Of a DNA stretch of 64,000 nt, positions 24,211 through 36,663 are shown piece by piece; positions within the stretch are counted from its first letter, which is position 1, and every line of letters begins with the position of its first letter. Source of the stretch: Calliopum simillimum (taxonomy: Eukaryota; Arthropoda; Insecta; Diptera; Lauxaniidae); the NCBI GenBank assembly GCA_951812925.1, contig OX638371.1, forward strand, positions 2,170,001 to 2,234,000, in the 5' to 3' direction. The translations under genes were made by a program, and so were the position numbers. Under the pieces are notes generated by a model. The model did no database searches. It was not told the origin of the DNA and worked only from the letters and a program-made list of their open reading frames with translations.

Positions 24211-25884
24211 ATGTATGTTAAAAAACTGTGGCAAAAAGGAAAAATAGCTTAAGTCGACTAAGGAATTAATTTTGGGTTAAATTACATTTTAGTTTTTCTG
24301 CTTTTTGAGTGTAGTGCTATATTAAGATTCTAACTCCATTTTGCAAAAATCTACTTACGCTATTTTTCATCCGTGTCACATATAGCATGACCCACAAACA
24401 AAATATGTTTCCAAATACGAATGCAAGAACAAAAGTATCAACTAAGTACGATCGTTATTGAAAGTATCGGGTTTATTAGAAATTCCATGGAAATATGTAG
24501 TTTTATAAAATTTGACTTCTTCTCTTCAATTTGGTTATTAATTGGGTTTCAACTTACGGATAATGTGCATTTAACTTGAGATCTCTTGCAAAAGTGTTAA
24601 GTTCTTTGTCAATTTGCTTTTACAATCGCATGTAAAATGTTGCAATACAGACTACATATGTACATATTATAACATAGCTAAGAATTATATAGGTAGCGTT
24701 GTGATGGCAATTGATAAAAAAACTCAGTTGATGTTGCAAATAGGTGCATTTTGTTTGACAAAATTGTAACGGTAATTTGCATTACAAAAATGTGTCTCCT
24801 TCTTTTGTCATTGGCAAGTTCCTTTCAGAGTTTCCCACACTCGTTCGAATGCTTAGTGTTGCATATTTTATGTATTTTGTTATTGGTGTTAGTATCGTGT
24901 TCGCAAAATTGTTGAACGATGCATTTTTTCTTTTTATTTTGGTGGTTTTTTTATAAATATTTTGTTTTTTTATTTAATTATTCTTAAATATTTTTGTATC
25001 GCTGCAAATGCATAAAGAGGAGCATGAAGTTGATTTCGTTATGTTGGCAACGCCGCTCGCGTGTTGTATGCAAGAGCCACAAAAAATAAACAAAGGGCAA
25101 CAACTGCAAAATGCACTGGAAATTACAAGTAACAAATAATAAAAAAAAAAAATAAAAATAATAAAACTATAGCGAATATGTTGATTTAAAATTAAAAAAA
25201 AACAAAAGAAATCAAGTTAAACAAATTTGTTTACATTTGAAGTTTTGTGAATGAATGGATAAATGAAATGTTTGTTTATTTGGTGTCTTTTTTTACAACA
25301 ATTTGTTGTTGGTGCTTTTGTGTGTAATTCTTTGTAAATTATGTTTAAGTTAAAGTAGATAACCTTATATTTTAAAATAATTCAAATTATTTTAAAATTT
25401 TTCTAGTGCTTCCACTGTTTTTACGAAACTCTTCTGATGTCAATAGACGGACTTGCTTAAAATTGAATAAATTTAGAGTTCTGCTCAGTAATTCGCTAAA
25501 TGTTCAAAAACTTTGATCCTCTAGTTATGAAATCATTGTTAAAGTATAAGTTATATTTGAGACAACAATTGAATTAAAAACTCTTAGATTTACCAAACAA
25601 AACTTAATGATAACAAATAAAATCATTAAAATCATCATCTTTAATAATAGTCTAAAATAGACTACCCAAAACTTTTGAAACTATTTCCAAACCTATGAAT
25701 CTCTACCCGGCAAGCATAACATAATTTATAATAATAAATTTGACTATCCGCATCCATTTACAAACGTTAATTTTACTAGTTTATGTTATATAGCTTTATG
25801 TAAGGATAATTCAGGATTCTGATGTTAAAGAAAAATTATTTTATTTAAAACATAATTTAAAAGCATTTCATTATGCATCTAATA
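24211..25884. other. Intergenic, AT-rich, nothing recognised
   Basis: No frame with a domain, no RNA gene and no clear repeat partner was seen. There is a modest GC-richer patch at 25030-25080. Confidence 0.4.
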
Positions 25885-26492
25885 GGTGGGGTGAAAGGTA
25901 ACATCTTTGACCGCCAGAATGCGCTGCGATCGCAATAAAAATTATGGTGCCTTATAGTCCATTCATATTGTAGAAGACGTATTAAATTTCAGCGTGATAC
26001 AACCATTTGTTTTGTTTTGACAGCCGATTTCCGGAAGGTCTGCAATATTCTCCTCCGCGGCGTTGATGATCTCCTCGCGCGAGCTGAATTTTTTATTGAT
26101 GAGCCATCTTTCGAAGTTTGGGAACAGATAATTGTTCCATGGAGCCAAATCGGGCAAATAAAGTGGATAGGGAAACAGTTCTATCCCTAAATCATTGATT
26201 TTAGCCATGGTTGCGATGGGTGCCGTGACATAGTCCCCACGGACATACGTTACAGTGGCTCACAGCTTATTTCGTGCAGTAATATTTTTTAACTTTAAAA
26301 AAAGACGCTTAAGGTGGATACCAAAAATTTTCGGTCATAATCTCCATTTACGAAGTGGAGATTATGTCCGTTGGGACTATGTCCGGTAACCGTTGTGATG
26401 CTTTTGTGTGCCGGCGTTTTTAATCGCTCCAATATGAACAGTAATACTCGCTGTTGATGGTTTTTCCTTTTTCGGTTATTTTTCACCCCACC
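25885..26492 (-). mobile_element. Internally deleted mariner with TA target duplication
   Basis: GGTGGGGTGAAA at 25885 and TTTCACCCCACC ending at 26492 are inverted termini flanked by TA on both sides. The minus strand contains degraded mariner transposase: a frame with KTINSEYY at about 26430-26460 and, further on, a frame (25963-26208) with YLPDLAPWNNYLFPN, the equivalent of the mariner YSPDLAPCDYHLFP block that carries a catalytic aspartate. The element is only 608 bp, about half of a full mariner, so internal sequence has been lost and the frames are broken. Confidence 0.8.
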
Positions 26493-26497
26493 TAGTA

Positions 26498-29050
26498 TAC
26501 ACTTAAATTAACAAAATTAACGTATGTATGTGTATTGCAGGATATTGATATTGTGGTGCGTACATAATGTTTTTTAAAAAAACCATTTTTTCCATAACTC
26601 GAGGATAAATCCGGAATATTATAATTTGTTTCCTGTCTCATTTCCGCGTTTGATCGTTTTTCATTAACAAACTTTGACTTAAGGTTAATAATTCTTTGGT
26701 GGTACAATTTGTCTACTTTATGAGAAAACACATAATTCCTAACTTATTATGTTGTTTTTTGTGAAAAAAATCTACTATATAGACGAAATCGCCAGAGGAC
26801 ATTAAAAGCACAGTTGTCTGAAGATCACTCATATAGACTCTGAAAGCCCTACAAGTGAAGTTTATACATAAATTTCCACCACTGTATATGACACAACTCG
26901 ATCGTGGGATAAATAAAAATTCTTTTAAAAGGCACAGAATATCCTTTGAAAACTATGCCCATACAAATTTTGCAATTGTGTAATTCTATGTAAGCCCTGA
27001 TGATGTTTACCCTATTCATTGCGTAGACAGCAATACAATGGGTACAACCCATGCCTAGACAAATACCAACAATAGCAACAATAGTGATCACACCTTGTCA
27101 TTTGTCATTCGTCACAATCAAATCTGCTCGAGAGTTTTGTCACAAACATATATTTTGATGTGTTTTTCATTCATAAATACTTTCGTTTTCATTGCTAAAA
27201 ATAAAAGAACCACAAAAGTACAACACGTAAAAGGTAGCTATCGATTTTGAGATGTTATATTCGGCTAAACGAATACTATTATCTGTTCTGCCGTAGGTAG
27301 AAAGTAAGCTTATGTGTAAAATCCATAAAGTAAATACAAAAAATATGCCTAACGATTTAACCAATGAATTATCCTTGAATAAAGTCTGTTTGGTGCACTA
27401 TAAAAGGGTAATAGCTCTGATACATTTAGTCAATTTAAATGTTGGTGACTTCGCTGAGTCTGTTGTTAAAAGACACTTCTATTGGTTTATTACTTAGTTA
27501 AGCTAGAGATAGCGCCGCGCAGACCTAGAAGAAGTGTTGAAGAGACTCTTCCTTTTACATTTAATGTACACCGGATGAAGTGGTTAAGTGGAATACATAG
27601 TCTTTCAACATGCTTCCCGATGGCAACTTAAGAACTTATTTTTTCTTTTGAGCAACATTCCTATACTGCTATTTGAATATTCAAAAATAACGGCTATTCA
27701 ACGCAGTATTCGAAACATCTCTCATACCAATAAAAACAGAAATCATCAACTAAAAAGCAGTCAGTGAAATATGTACCTTTGTCTACGACAAGGTGTGAAA
27801 AGTATTCTTTTGAACGATTCTTACTCGTTTACTGAAAATGATGTCGCGACTCTGACATGTCTATTGTTCAAAATGTGATGGTGTAACCATTCATTACTGC
27901 ATCACTACAGCACACAAATTAAAGCAAAATCATAATAGAAATTGTTAGGGATTTTAGGATTAAGTGCATTTATGGTAGCAATACTGCAACCTTCGTTTTG
28001 TATTCAATTGTATGGGATATATGGGCATTTTACTGCAAAGCATAGATCCTTCATATCTAATAGACAGTGTCTACAAATCGGTAGTTGATCTTACTTAATT
28101 TACTTATTTCACAGAATTATGCTAAATTGAGTGAAAAAATTATTGAGATTAAAAAAAAAGACATTCTACACAAAAAAATATGTTTCGGGAACTAGGCATG
28201 GGCTTTAGATATCTTGAAATTTCATGATGTTGACATAGAAACACTTCCACCGATGCCATCAGTTTTGACTAAAGGACCCAAAATAATTTTGCAACAGAAG
28301 TCTGTCCCTATCAGCTACGCCGCTCGCCAATCTTTAGCATTTTCAGCAATTTAACACAAAAACCTTTCCTCAATGAGTGCTTATATTTACATTATATAAT
28401 GCACATTCCATTCGATTTTTTTTATTTTCCATATTGTCAGAAAATCTGTTTGCTTCTGTCTCTGTGTTTCTGTCACCTCACAGAATCAAATTACAATTTA
28501 AGATTTTTACAGCGAATTAAAAATGCTTAGCGTAACAAAATCCAAAGCTGAAAAATGTATGGTACTGAAAATGTGAAGGTGCTGTGCTGTTGTTGCGCAG
28601 GAAATAGCAGAAAAAAAAAACTGTATGCTCTCTGAAATAAAGGGACGAAACAATGAAACAATGTCTGTATGCTGTTGGAGATGGGATATTAAAAAATACA
28701 CCAAAATTTCATTAACGAAAACACTCAAATTAGGGATGATCCTTAAAAAAATTCCTAAAATCACGATACCACTTGCGTAAGGTACAAATAGCTATGTGAC
28801 ACAAAAACTCTTTAAGGCTACGACCAGAGTGACAGGAATCCACAGAAGTTTTCTTTACATGAAAATGAAAATAAGGAATTCAACGGTTCTCTGGAACTGG
28901 ACTTGCTTTTTTTGTACAATATCTTGTAGAGTCTGCAGCAAAATTCAACAACTTTAGAAAAAAATCATTATTTTTGGCCTTTATCTCAAAAACTTTACAT
29001 GACAGAGAAGTTATAAGACCGGATTCAGATTTAGTATTGCCAAATACCTT
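26498..29050. other. Intergenic, no gene recognised
   Basis: Several 60-90 codon frames occur on both strands, but none has domain features, signal peptide plus conserved cysteines, or exon-like splice borders that could be linked. The sequence is AT-rich with no recognised repeat family. Confidence 0.4.
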
Positions 29051-29059
29051 GAAAATCAC

Positions 29060-30417
29060 GCACGGTGATCCGGAATCAAATTATTTACGTGCAAAAGTGT
29101 CGCTAAAATCGGTTTCGATGAAAAAATTTGTCTTTTTTTGCTGATTCAGAATATTTTTTTAACGAAATCCTATTTGATCCCGTTTAAAAGTTTTACTAAA
29201 AATACCTCTTAATAAGTATTTTTAGGAATTCTTCAATTAAAAATATATTATGTTACATACATACAATTGCATAAGGTTACGAAGCTTCTGGAAGGTGATA
29301 TAGGAGGCCTAGACTAACAAAAAATTGCACTTGGAGAGGGGTCTAAAATGTACCCCTGAAGAGTTATAGGATTAAAACTGATTTTCTGACTTGTTTCAGA
29401 AACCAAATTTTCTGGGATCACTCTAACGTTTTATGGAAAACATTTCTATGGCTAAGTTTTAGCTAATTTTAAGAACTTTCAGATAGTGTATATGGTTTAT
29501 AGGCTTTAAAAGGATTTTGCAAAGGTCTGGACCTTGAAAGTTGGTATTTTAATTTTTTCCCCATTTTTTGACTTTGGCGGCCATTTTCATATGAAAAAGG
29601 TCCTATTAACATATCCTTTTATTTTTTTTTTTTTAAATTCTCGTTAAATTTTCTTAAATCCGATCGTACATTTGTTATACCAGTTTTTTTGATTGAGGTC
29701 AGAAAAAATACTTTTTCGTTTGAAGGCTCCAGTAGATAAAGAGCAGCACGCACATCATATGCAGCGCAACGCATGCGAGCAACCCGCAAGTATTGTTTTC
29801 TAACCTCAATCAAAAAAATTGGTATGACAAATGTACGATCGGATTAAAGCAAATTTAACGAAGATTTCAAAAAAAAAAAAATAAAAAAAAATTCAAAAGG
29901 GTATATTAATAGGACCTTTTTCATACTAAAATGGCCGCCAAAGTCAAAAAATGGGGGGAAAAAAAATTAAAATATAAATTTTAAAGGTCCAGAATTTTGC
30001 GAAATTCTTTTAAACCCTATAAACCATATACACGTTCTGAAAGCTCTTACAATTAGCTAAAACTTCGCCATAGAAATGTTTTCCCTAGAACGTTAGGGTA
30101 ATCCAATAAATTTTTTTTTACCGAAACAAGTCAGAAAATCAGTTTTAACCCTATAACTCCTCAGGGGTACATTTTTGACCTCCCCTCCGGGCGCAATTTT
30201 TTGTTAGTCTAGGCCTCCTCTATCACCTCCCAGAAGCTTTGTAGCCTTATGCAATTGTATGTATGTAACATAATATATTTTTGATTGAAGAATTCCTAAA
30301 AATACTTATTAAAAGGTATTTTTAGTATAACTTTTAAACGGGATCAAAATTTTTTCATCGAAACCGATTTTAGCGACACTTTTACAAGTAAATAATTTGA
30401 TTCCGGATCACCGTGCA
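29060..30417. repeat. Foldback repeat, 1.36 kb, GC-richer centre
   Basis: GCACGGTGATCCGGAATCAA at 29060 is mirrored by GATTCCGGATCACCGTGC ending at 30417. Arms of more than 600 bp run inward, including GGTTACGAAGCTTCTGGAAG (29275) and its partner near 30230, to a centre at about 29740-29780 (CATATGCAGCGCAACGCATG). The inner 29270-30255 part is the same family as the repeats at 33085, 57471-58350 and 61395-62235. The minus-strand frame 29619-29813 at the centre is chance. Confidence 0.88.
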
Positions 30418-30425
30418 CGAGTTTT

Positions 30426-32519
30426 GTTTTGTTTTGTAGTGTTTTTCCAAAAATATCGTTTTTCAACCCATTTTGAAGGCGGGACACATAATGTATTGTA
30501 AAACTCAGGCGTACTTTACATTAAAGCCTGTTCTGAAGAACCATGAATAACTTTGCGCTACTCTAAATAATGCAATAATTACCCAAAACTTTAAAAATGG
30601 ACTAAAACTCGAATTCTGTTAAACCTTTTTTTTTGAGATATTTTGTTTTATCATTTTCTCAATGAAAAAAAGGAAAATTAGCATTGCGCTAGTCCGGGTC
30701 CTGAGTAGTAAACATCACTGAAGTAAGCTAACTCTAGTGTTCATAGTAATTTTAATGGTTAAGCTTTGGTTTTCGAAATGTTCAAGTCAAAAAATTAATT
30801 ACATCTCTAAAATGCTGAAAATATTGAAAATTTATCATAATACTTGCTAAAGTTATAGCCGTTCAAAATTATTTCCCATATATCCACGTGTAACATGGCG
30901 TATGAGTAAAATTTATTCAATATTGAAAAATAAAGTGCAGAATACACTTTTTGCGGTCGTGAACAGTCAATATTGCATAAAACGTAATTTGACCGAATAG
31001 ATATCAACTCGTATTGAATAAAGTATCTCGGACACCAGAACTTTTAACGCAAAAATAACTAATTTCACTTACCAGAATTCTGTTTGTTAATTAGGACCGA
31101 TCAATGTAAGAAAAACTCGTTTCCGATTCAAACACAGTCGCTTTCACTCTGCCCGTGGCTTGAGGGTATTAACCGTACAAAATTGCAAGTACTTCGACTT
31201 TCAATTGCATCACACCTTTTTAAAAAGGCTGCAAGTGTTACGTAGAATAATATAATCCTCAATAGATGAAATGGTCCAAATAACAAACAGTGGGAGAGTC
31301 AAATAAACAGTCACACTTTAGAGATTTTCTGAAGAATAAGTTTTAAGCCGTTGCTAGGGATTTACGTACGAGATTCTCATTTGTATGTATGGTTATTATG
31401 GTGTTGTTATTTTAGTGTACATACATATGTGCATAAATTCGACCTTAATTCTTAAGGGTAAAGAATACAAAAGTAACAAGTATTTCATATAAGTAAATAA
31501 AAAAGAGTTTATTCAAAAAGTGTATTTATGTAAGGGTTAATAAAACTCTACAGTCCTTAGGTTACCATAGGAAACACCTTTTTCAGTATGTTTTCAGTTA
31601 GCAGGTCAATGTTTGTTTGTTTTTTGGTTAATTGGATGCGTGTCTGAGATTAAGGAAAAAGACAAATCTTCACAACAAAGTCTATGCGTGTGACTTCTTT
31701 TATTAGTAGTTTAAAAAAAGTGACAAATTGACTTCGATAAGTTTTTATTTTTGATTAAAATGATGAACTAGATTACAGATTATAGTTTTTTGTAAAAATA
31801 TATTCGAAAAATTCTATTGCTATTGTTCGCTGCCTAGTTAATTTCTTAACATAGATATAAATTTAAAAAAAAAAAAAAAAATCCATGTGAAATTAGTGGT
31901 TTTTAATGAAATCAAAGCCACAACAAAATAACCGACTAATTATGACAAAACACTTCACACAAAGAACGCAATTCCTATGAGACATATAAATAATTTTCCC
32001 CTCTTTGGAAAACCTTTTGGGCGAATGCACTGAAAGTGGACACCCGTCAGAGAAAAAATAATAAATCATAGCAGTGGCGCGCCTGACAACATGCCACACC
32101 AGCGCACACACCAAACTAAAACAGCGAAAGCGTCGTTTTACACCAAAGCCAAATTGTTGTTTAGTTGAGGTTGAACGATAAAGCGGAGGATGCAGGACAA
32201 GAAAGACATTAGTTGATTTTTTTCTTGTATGATGGGTCGGAAACACCCCTTTAAGAAAATCAGTTTGTTTTCTTTTTTAAATTTGTCCAATTAGTTGTTA
32301 GCAACGAACAGAAAAGTGAATGGAAAATTGCGGCGCCATATGTTTGAGGAAAAAGTGAAAACGGAAACCACAGTCAAAAGTTATGCCTGATGTGAATCGA
32401 CCAAAATAATTGCAAGCTAATTAAGTAGATTTGACAACCTATGAATGATTCGATGAAAGATTTCTTAACAGAAATACATACAATGTATGTATATTTCTGT
32501 GTAAATTGACAAGAGAAGT
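30426..32519. other. Intergenic, no gene recognised
   Basis: The region holds AT-rich sequence and a GC-richer patch at 32030-32250, where a 117-codon minus-strand frame (31893-32246) occurs. That frame is cysteine/phenylalanine-rich without a domain and could be chance or part of an untranslated exon. Confidence 0.35.
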
Positions 32520-32600
32520 TTTTGCAAGCATATAATCTTTATTTTTCATGCAAATTTGGCCATTCTGTGAAGAAAAACAAGCTAAGCGCAATAACTTATT
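32520..32600. repeat. Fragment of the 16.4-kb foldback family
   Basis: TTTTGCAAGCATATAATCTTTATTTTTCATGCAAA-like sequence followed by CCATTCTGTGAAGAAAAA matches the right arm at about 16905-16965. It directly abuts the break point of the inverted gene duplication at 32607. A short palindrome (ACAGAAATACATACAATGTA region, 32469-32502) lies next to it. Confidence 0.65.
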
Positions 32601-32606
32601 TTTGAT

Positions 32607-33056
32607 TTTGATGTTTCAGTGTTCCTTTCGGTGTCCTGCTGTGTATCTCCATTGGACAATTTATTGTACCTGTTCGTTTTGGTGTTGTAAAAGATTTGGT
32701 TATGATCCGTCTCTGTTGATGAACTTGAAGTTTGTAGAAATGATTTCAATGGGGATTGCAATTTAGCAGTTACACCGACATGATGAACTTCAATCAGATT
32801 CGAATTACGCTCTGGTAAAGAATCGGACATGGTGATATCTTTTTTTTTATAACAAATAAAATCTGAAGTTAAGCGTGGAAAACCAATAAAAAAAAAAATG
32901 TTTGTTATAATTCAGCTGTTTTGCTATATATAAAAAAATGACAGTATATTCTGAAATAAAATTCAATTTTTCTAACGTGGAAAAGTTGTTTGCTTTTCTT
33001 GTATTGTTGCCACGTTGTGTTCTTTTTCATTTATTTCATAAATAACACTACGTTTA
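32607..33056 (-). pseudogene. Truncated inverted duplicate of the 39-kb gene's 5' end
   Basis: The minus strand from about 33056 to 32607 repeats the 5' flank and first 79 codons of the gene at 39032-40081. The ATG lies at 32830. Encoded residues are nearly identical to the parent (a few substitutions plus absence of the four residues SKSN after ERNSN); after HNQIFYNTKTN the copy runs to ETSK and then enters unrelated sequence with a stop. The upstream non-coding part (AAAAAAAAGATATCACCATG and TTTTTTTATATA blocks) is also duplicated, so this is a DNA-level duplication and not a retrocopy. The parent has about 140 bp between GCAAATAAATTTTC and ACGTTAGAAAAATT that the copy lacks. Confidence 0.85.
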
Positions 33057-33957
33057 AACCGGAGTTATACCCTGAGCTCTCTACGGGGTATATCGCATAC
33101 GGTTACGAAGCTCCTGGGAGGTGATAGAGGAGGCCTAGACCAACAAAAAATTGCACCAGAGAAGTTACAGGGTTAAAACAGATTTTCTGACTTATTTTAG
33201 AAAAACAATTTTTTGGGTCACCTTAAAGTTTTGGGGCAAACTTTTTGACAAAACAATTTTAGTTAACTGTATAAGCTTTCTCAGAGTGTCTTTAATCTGT
33301 AGGGTTTAAAAGCATTTCGCAAAGTTCTGGACCTTTAAAATTGGTATATTAATTTTTTTTGATTTTTTTTTAATTTGGCGTTTATTTAAGTACAAAAAGG
33401 TCCTACACAGAAAAAAAAAAATATCGGTCAATCCAACCGATTTTAACGATAGAAATTGCACCAACCCACAGTAAAGGTTAAATTGACTCTGCAGTCCAGC
33501 AAAATTACTGTGAAAATAGTACTGTACAGTTTCTGTTAAAATGTTTAGGTACTGTGAAAACAGTTAATTTAACCTAGATTTTCGATAGAAATTGCATCAA
33601 CCCGGAGTTTTTGTATTTGGACCGTTGAACTCTGTAAATCTACAATTTGCCTTCTGAAAAGGTCAGTTAACAATATAAACTGTTGGAAACAGTTAAAACT
33701 GTTTTGCAACAGTTTGATAGTTAGCACCCCAAAAAGCCGTAGAAATTGTAGAAATCAAATTCTAGGGCGGCACCATTGCAAATGGCAAAATATCAGTACA
33801 ACTCTAGCAAACTTAAGTTGATTTATTCTTAAACAATGTGAGAATTTTATGAAAACTCAACTCAAACTTTTATTTATATGAAAAAAATAAAATGTATGGA
33901 ATACAAAATGAACAGTTGAATTCAACTCTAAAAAAGTAAAGTTGATTCTGAAATTTT

Positions 33958-34513
33958 GAAGGAGGCGTGGCAGATATAGAAAAGTATATATATTTTTGAT
34001 CAGCGTCACCTCCTGAGTCGATATAGCCATGTCCGTCTGTCTGGCTGGGTGGCTGGCTGTGCGTGAAAATATTTTTTACGGGAAAAGTAACCATGATAAT
34101 AGATAGCTCGTGGGATTGAAAATAAGCGAATTCGGTCAACGGACACGCCTACCGCCCATACAAAAAATATATTCAAAATGCAACACATATGCAAATATAT
34201 TCAATAGTTCAACCAAAATACACATAAATACTACAAATTATTAGCACAAGCTCTGAGCAAAAACTGGGCGGATTCGAACAAGAGGGCGTGGCACCTCTCA
34301 TATAAGCAAAAGCTTCAAAACGCTATACTAAAAGAGTTTTTTGGGGTAATCCAACTAAATTTCACTCAAGTACTGGAGACTATAAATGCACGCTCTGAGC
34401 AAAAACTGGGTGCACTCGGAAAAAAGGGCGTGGCACCTCCCATATAAGCAAAATTTTAAAACACTGCAGTGCATGGTATTAAATGTTTGGCCCGGCCAAA
34501 TGTTACACCCTTA
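33958..34513 (+). mobile_element. 142-bp-array element, copy B
   Basis: This copy begins with GAGGCGTGGCAGATATAG, followed by a GGCTGGGTGGCTGGCTG run (34043-34060). It contains two GGGCGTGGCACCTC boxes exactly 142 bp apart (34284 and 34426) and ends TTGGCCCGGCCAAATGTTACACCC at about 34508. Minus-strand frames through it (33870-34139, 34006-34194) are repeat readings. Confidence 0.75.
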
Positions 34514-34524
34514 TATTATATATT

Positions 34525-35440
34525 CACTTTGTCCTTCCGTTTGTAACGCAGAGAAGGAAGCGTGGCAGATATAGAAAAGTATATATATTCTTGATCAGCG
34601 TCACCTCCTGAGTCGATATAGCCATGTCCGTCTGTCTGGCTGGCTGGCTGGGTGGCTGGCTGGCTGGCTGGCTGGGTGGCTGGCTGTGTGTTGAAATACA
34701 CTTTTTGGGAAAACTGAGTAAGATAATTTAATGAAATTTGGTACACTGCCTCCGTCGTCAAAGATAGCTCGGGAGATTGAAAATGAGCGAAATCGGTCAA
34801 CAGACACGCCTACCGCCCATACAAAAAATATATTCAAAATGCAATTTTAGGAGTATTTTTCACGACAATGCAACCAAAATACGCATAAATACTAAGAATT
34901 ATAAGCGCAAGCTCTGAAAAAAAATTTAATGAATTCGGACAATAGGGCGTGGCACCTCCCATATAAGCAAAAGCTTCAAAGCGCTATACTGAAACCGTTT
35001 TTTGAGATATTCGAACCAAATTCGACTCAGATACTAAGTATCATAAATGAAAGCTCTCAACAAAAATTGGGTGAAATCGAACGAGGGGGCGTGGCACCTC
35101 CCATATAAGCAGAAGTTTAAAAATGCTATACTGAAAGAGTTTTTTGAGATAATCCAACCAAACTTCACTCAAATACTAAAGACTATAAATGCACGCTCTA
35201 AGCTAAAACTAGGCGAACTCGGACAAGAGGGCGTGGCACCTCCTATATAAGCAAAAGCTTCAAAATACTGTACTGAAAACATTTTTCACTCAGACACTAA
35301 AAACTATAAATCCAAGCTCTGGACAAAAACTGGGTGAACTCGGACAAGAGAGCGTAGCACCTCCCATATGAGCAAAATGTTAAAAATACTGCAGTGTAGG
35401 GTATTTAATGTTTGGCCAGGCCTAATTTTACACCCTTACT
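34525..35440 (+). mobile_element. 142-bp-array element, copy C
   Basis: The start is TTCACTTTGTCCTTCCGTTT, then a (GGCT)n microsatellite at 34636-34690, then tandem units with GGGCGTGGCACCTCC at 34945, 35087 and 35229 (spacing 142 and 142) and a degenerate one at about 35350 (spacing 121). It ends GGCCAGGCCTAATTTTACAC and CCTTACTAG at about 35440. A 67-codon plus-strand frame within (35047-35250) is repeat-derived. Confidence 0.8.
34945..35370 (+). repeat. Tandem 142-bp repeat array
   Basis: Four consecutive units share GGCGTGGCACCTCC, CATATAAGCAAAAGCTT, a TTTTTTGAGATA segment, TCACTCAGATACT and AAGCTCTGA blocks. The first three boxes are exactly 142 bp apart; the fourth unit has lost about 21 bp. 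Confidence 0.85.
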
Positions 35441-35609
35441 AGTTTTTTTTCCTATAGAAAATTGGAAAAACTATAGAATACAAAATTCTAGTTACCGTCA
35501 GTTTATTTTTCTGTGCATTAACATACCTTTTTAAATTTCCTTTAATTCGGTAGTGCATTTGTCATACCAAATTTTTTCATTGAGGTCAGAAAAAATACTT
35601 TACTCTTTG

Positions 35610-35960
35610 CAAGTTCTGCTCAGCAACTTCAAATTTTGGTTGTTTTTTGTGATATTTGAACTTTCAAGTGATTTTTTTTTTTATTTTACATTATCGATTT
35701 TTTTTTTTAATTTTGATATTTTTAAGCACTAATTTATCTTTAAATTTATTCCAACAACTAAGCTATTTGTAACACTTTACCTACAAAAAGCCGTATAAGT
35801 TAAGCAAAATTAAATAAAAAAATAAAAATTTCAGTATAACATATTTCTGGTGAAACAGAACAATAGCCATTTCTGATCTGGTCTCAGAAGTGTTATAACT
35901 TGAACGGGTTTTGAGATATCTCACCTAAAATCACAAAAAAAACACCATTTTTGCTTTACC
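35610..35960. repeat. Single-arm fragment of the 22.3-kb foldback family
   Basis: The phrase TTTTTAAGCA(C)TAATTTATCTTTAAA followed by CAACAACTAAG matches 22740-22790. The order of flanking words (CTTCAAATTTTG, ATTCAAG/TTCAAGTG, TACTCACTAAAA-like) also agrees. Only one arm is present. Confidence 0.65.
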
Positions 35961-36663
35961 GTGTAATCTCGAATTTACCGTAACAACAATTGCAACTACT
36001 TGCACCCCCAAATAAAAATTTTTTGTTGAGTGGAAAATTAGGTTATTTTGAAGAAATACCCAGATATCGTTTTTAAGAGTCCTTCTAACTTTTGTGACGG
36101 TGTGGGGATGACTTTTTTTTGCTTCATACAAATCGAACCAATTTATATCTCTGTGTAAAAGGACAAGCAATGCATTTTCGTATAAACCGTGTTGAAGGTC
36201 AAGTATATGCATACTCGCAGTTGTTCAGATTACTATAATTAACAATGCCAAGCAAATGTTTTGAAATGCTTTATGTGCAATAACTCTTCTATTCCTATTT
36301 GCTATCCTTTGATTTTTGTTTTGCGCTTAAGATTTGAGGATTTTGCAAAAATCTAGATCAATGCCAGACTGTTTATTTCAAGTTAATCCTTGCCACTGTG
36401 TTGAACAGAATGTAGATTGTCTCGTCAGAGATAAGCGTTCCACTGAAATAAATTTATAAATAAAAAAAAAAAAATGTTTCCACTGATCGTATCAATGACT
36501 ATTCGAATTCTCAGTAGTCAAGGTGACAAAATGGATTTAGTTTTGATAACACTTTTTGATTTTGAATTTTTATCTACAGTTTCCGGTTGGGCCGTTTGAA
36601 GAGTATAAAAAAAACTTTTTTTTAACAAATGTTTCCATCTACAACAGTTCTAGTTTAATATTA

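Larger units (their letters stand above)
33406..35515. mobile_element. Nested insertion with CACAGAAAAA termini
   Basis: CACAGAAAAA at 33406 and TTTTTCTGTG ending at 35515 are short inverted termini, and together they exactly interrupt the older foldback copy. The 2.1-kb body contains a segment with several ACTGTGAAAA/CAGTTAA words (33470-33730) and then two array-bearing modules (33958-34513 and 34525-35440). A clear target duplication was not found. No transposase frame is seen. Confidence 0.6.
33085..35640. repeat. Foldback-family copy interrupted by a 2.1-kb insertion
   Basis: GGTATATCGCATACGGTTACGAAG at 33088 starts a copy of the 57.5-kb foldback family. It reads on to AAAAAGGTCCTA at 33405, breaks, and resumes at about 35516 with ATTAACATACC and the CATTTGTCATACCAA block. 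It stops at about 35600 before the second arm, so only about half of the family unit is left. Confidence 0.75.

Noticed and set aside
31893..32246. 117-codon minus-strand frame, Cys/Phe-rich
   Set aside because: No family or motif; could not be linked to a neighbouring exon. Left as unexplained.
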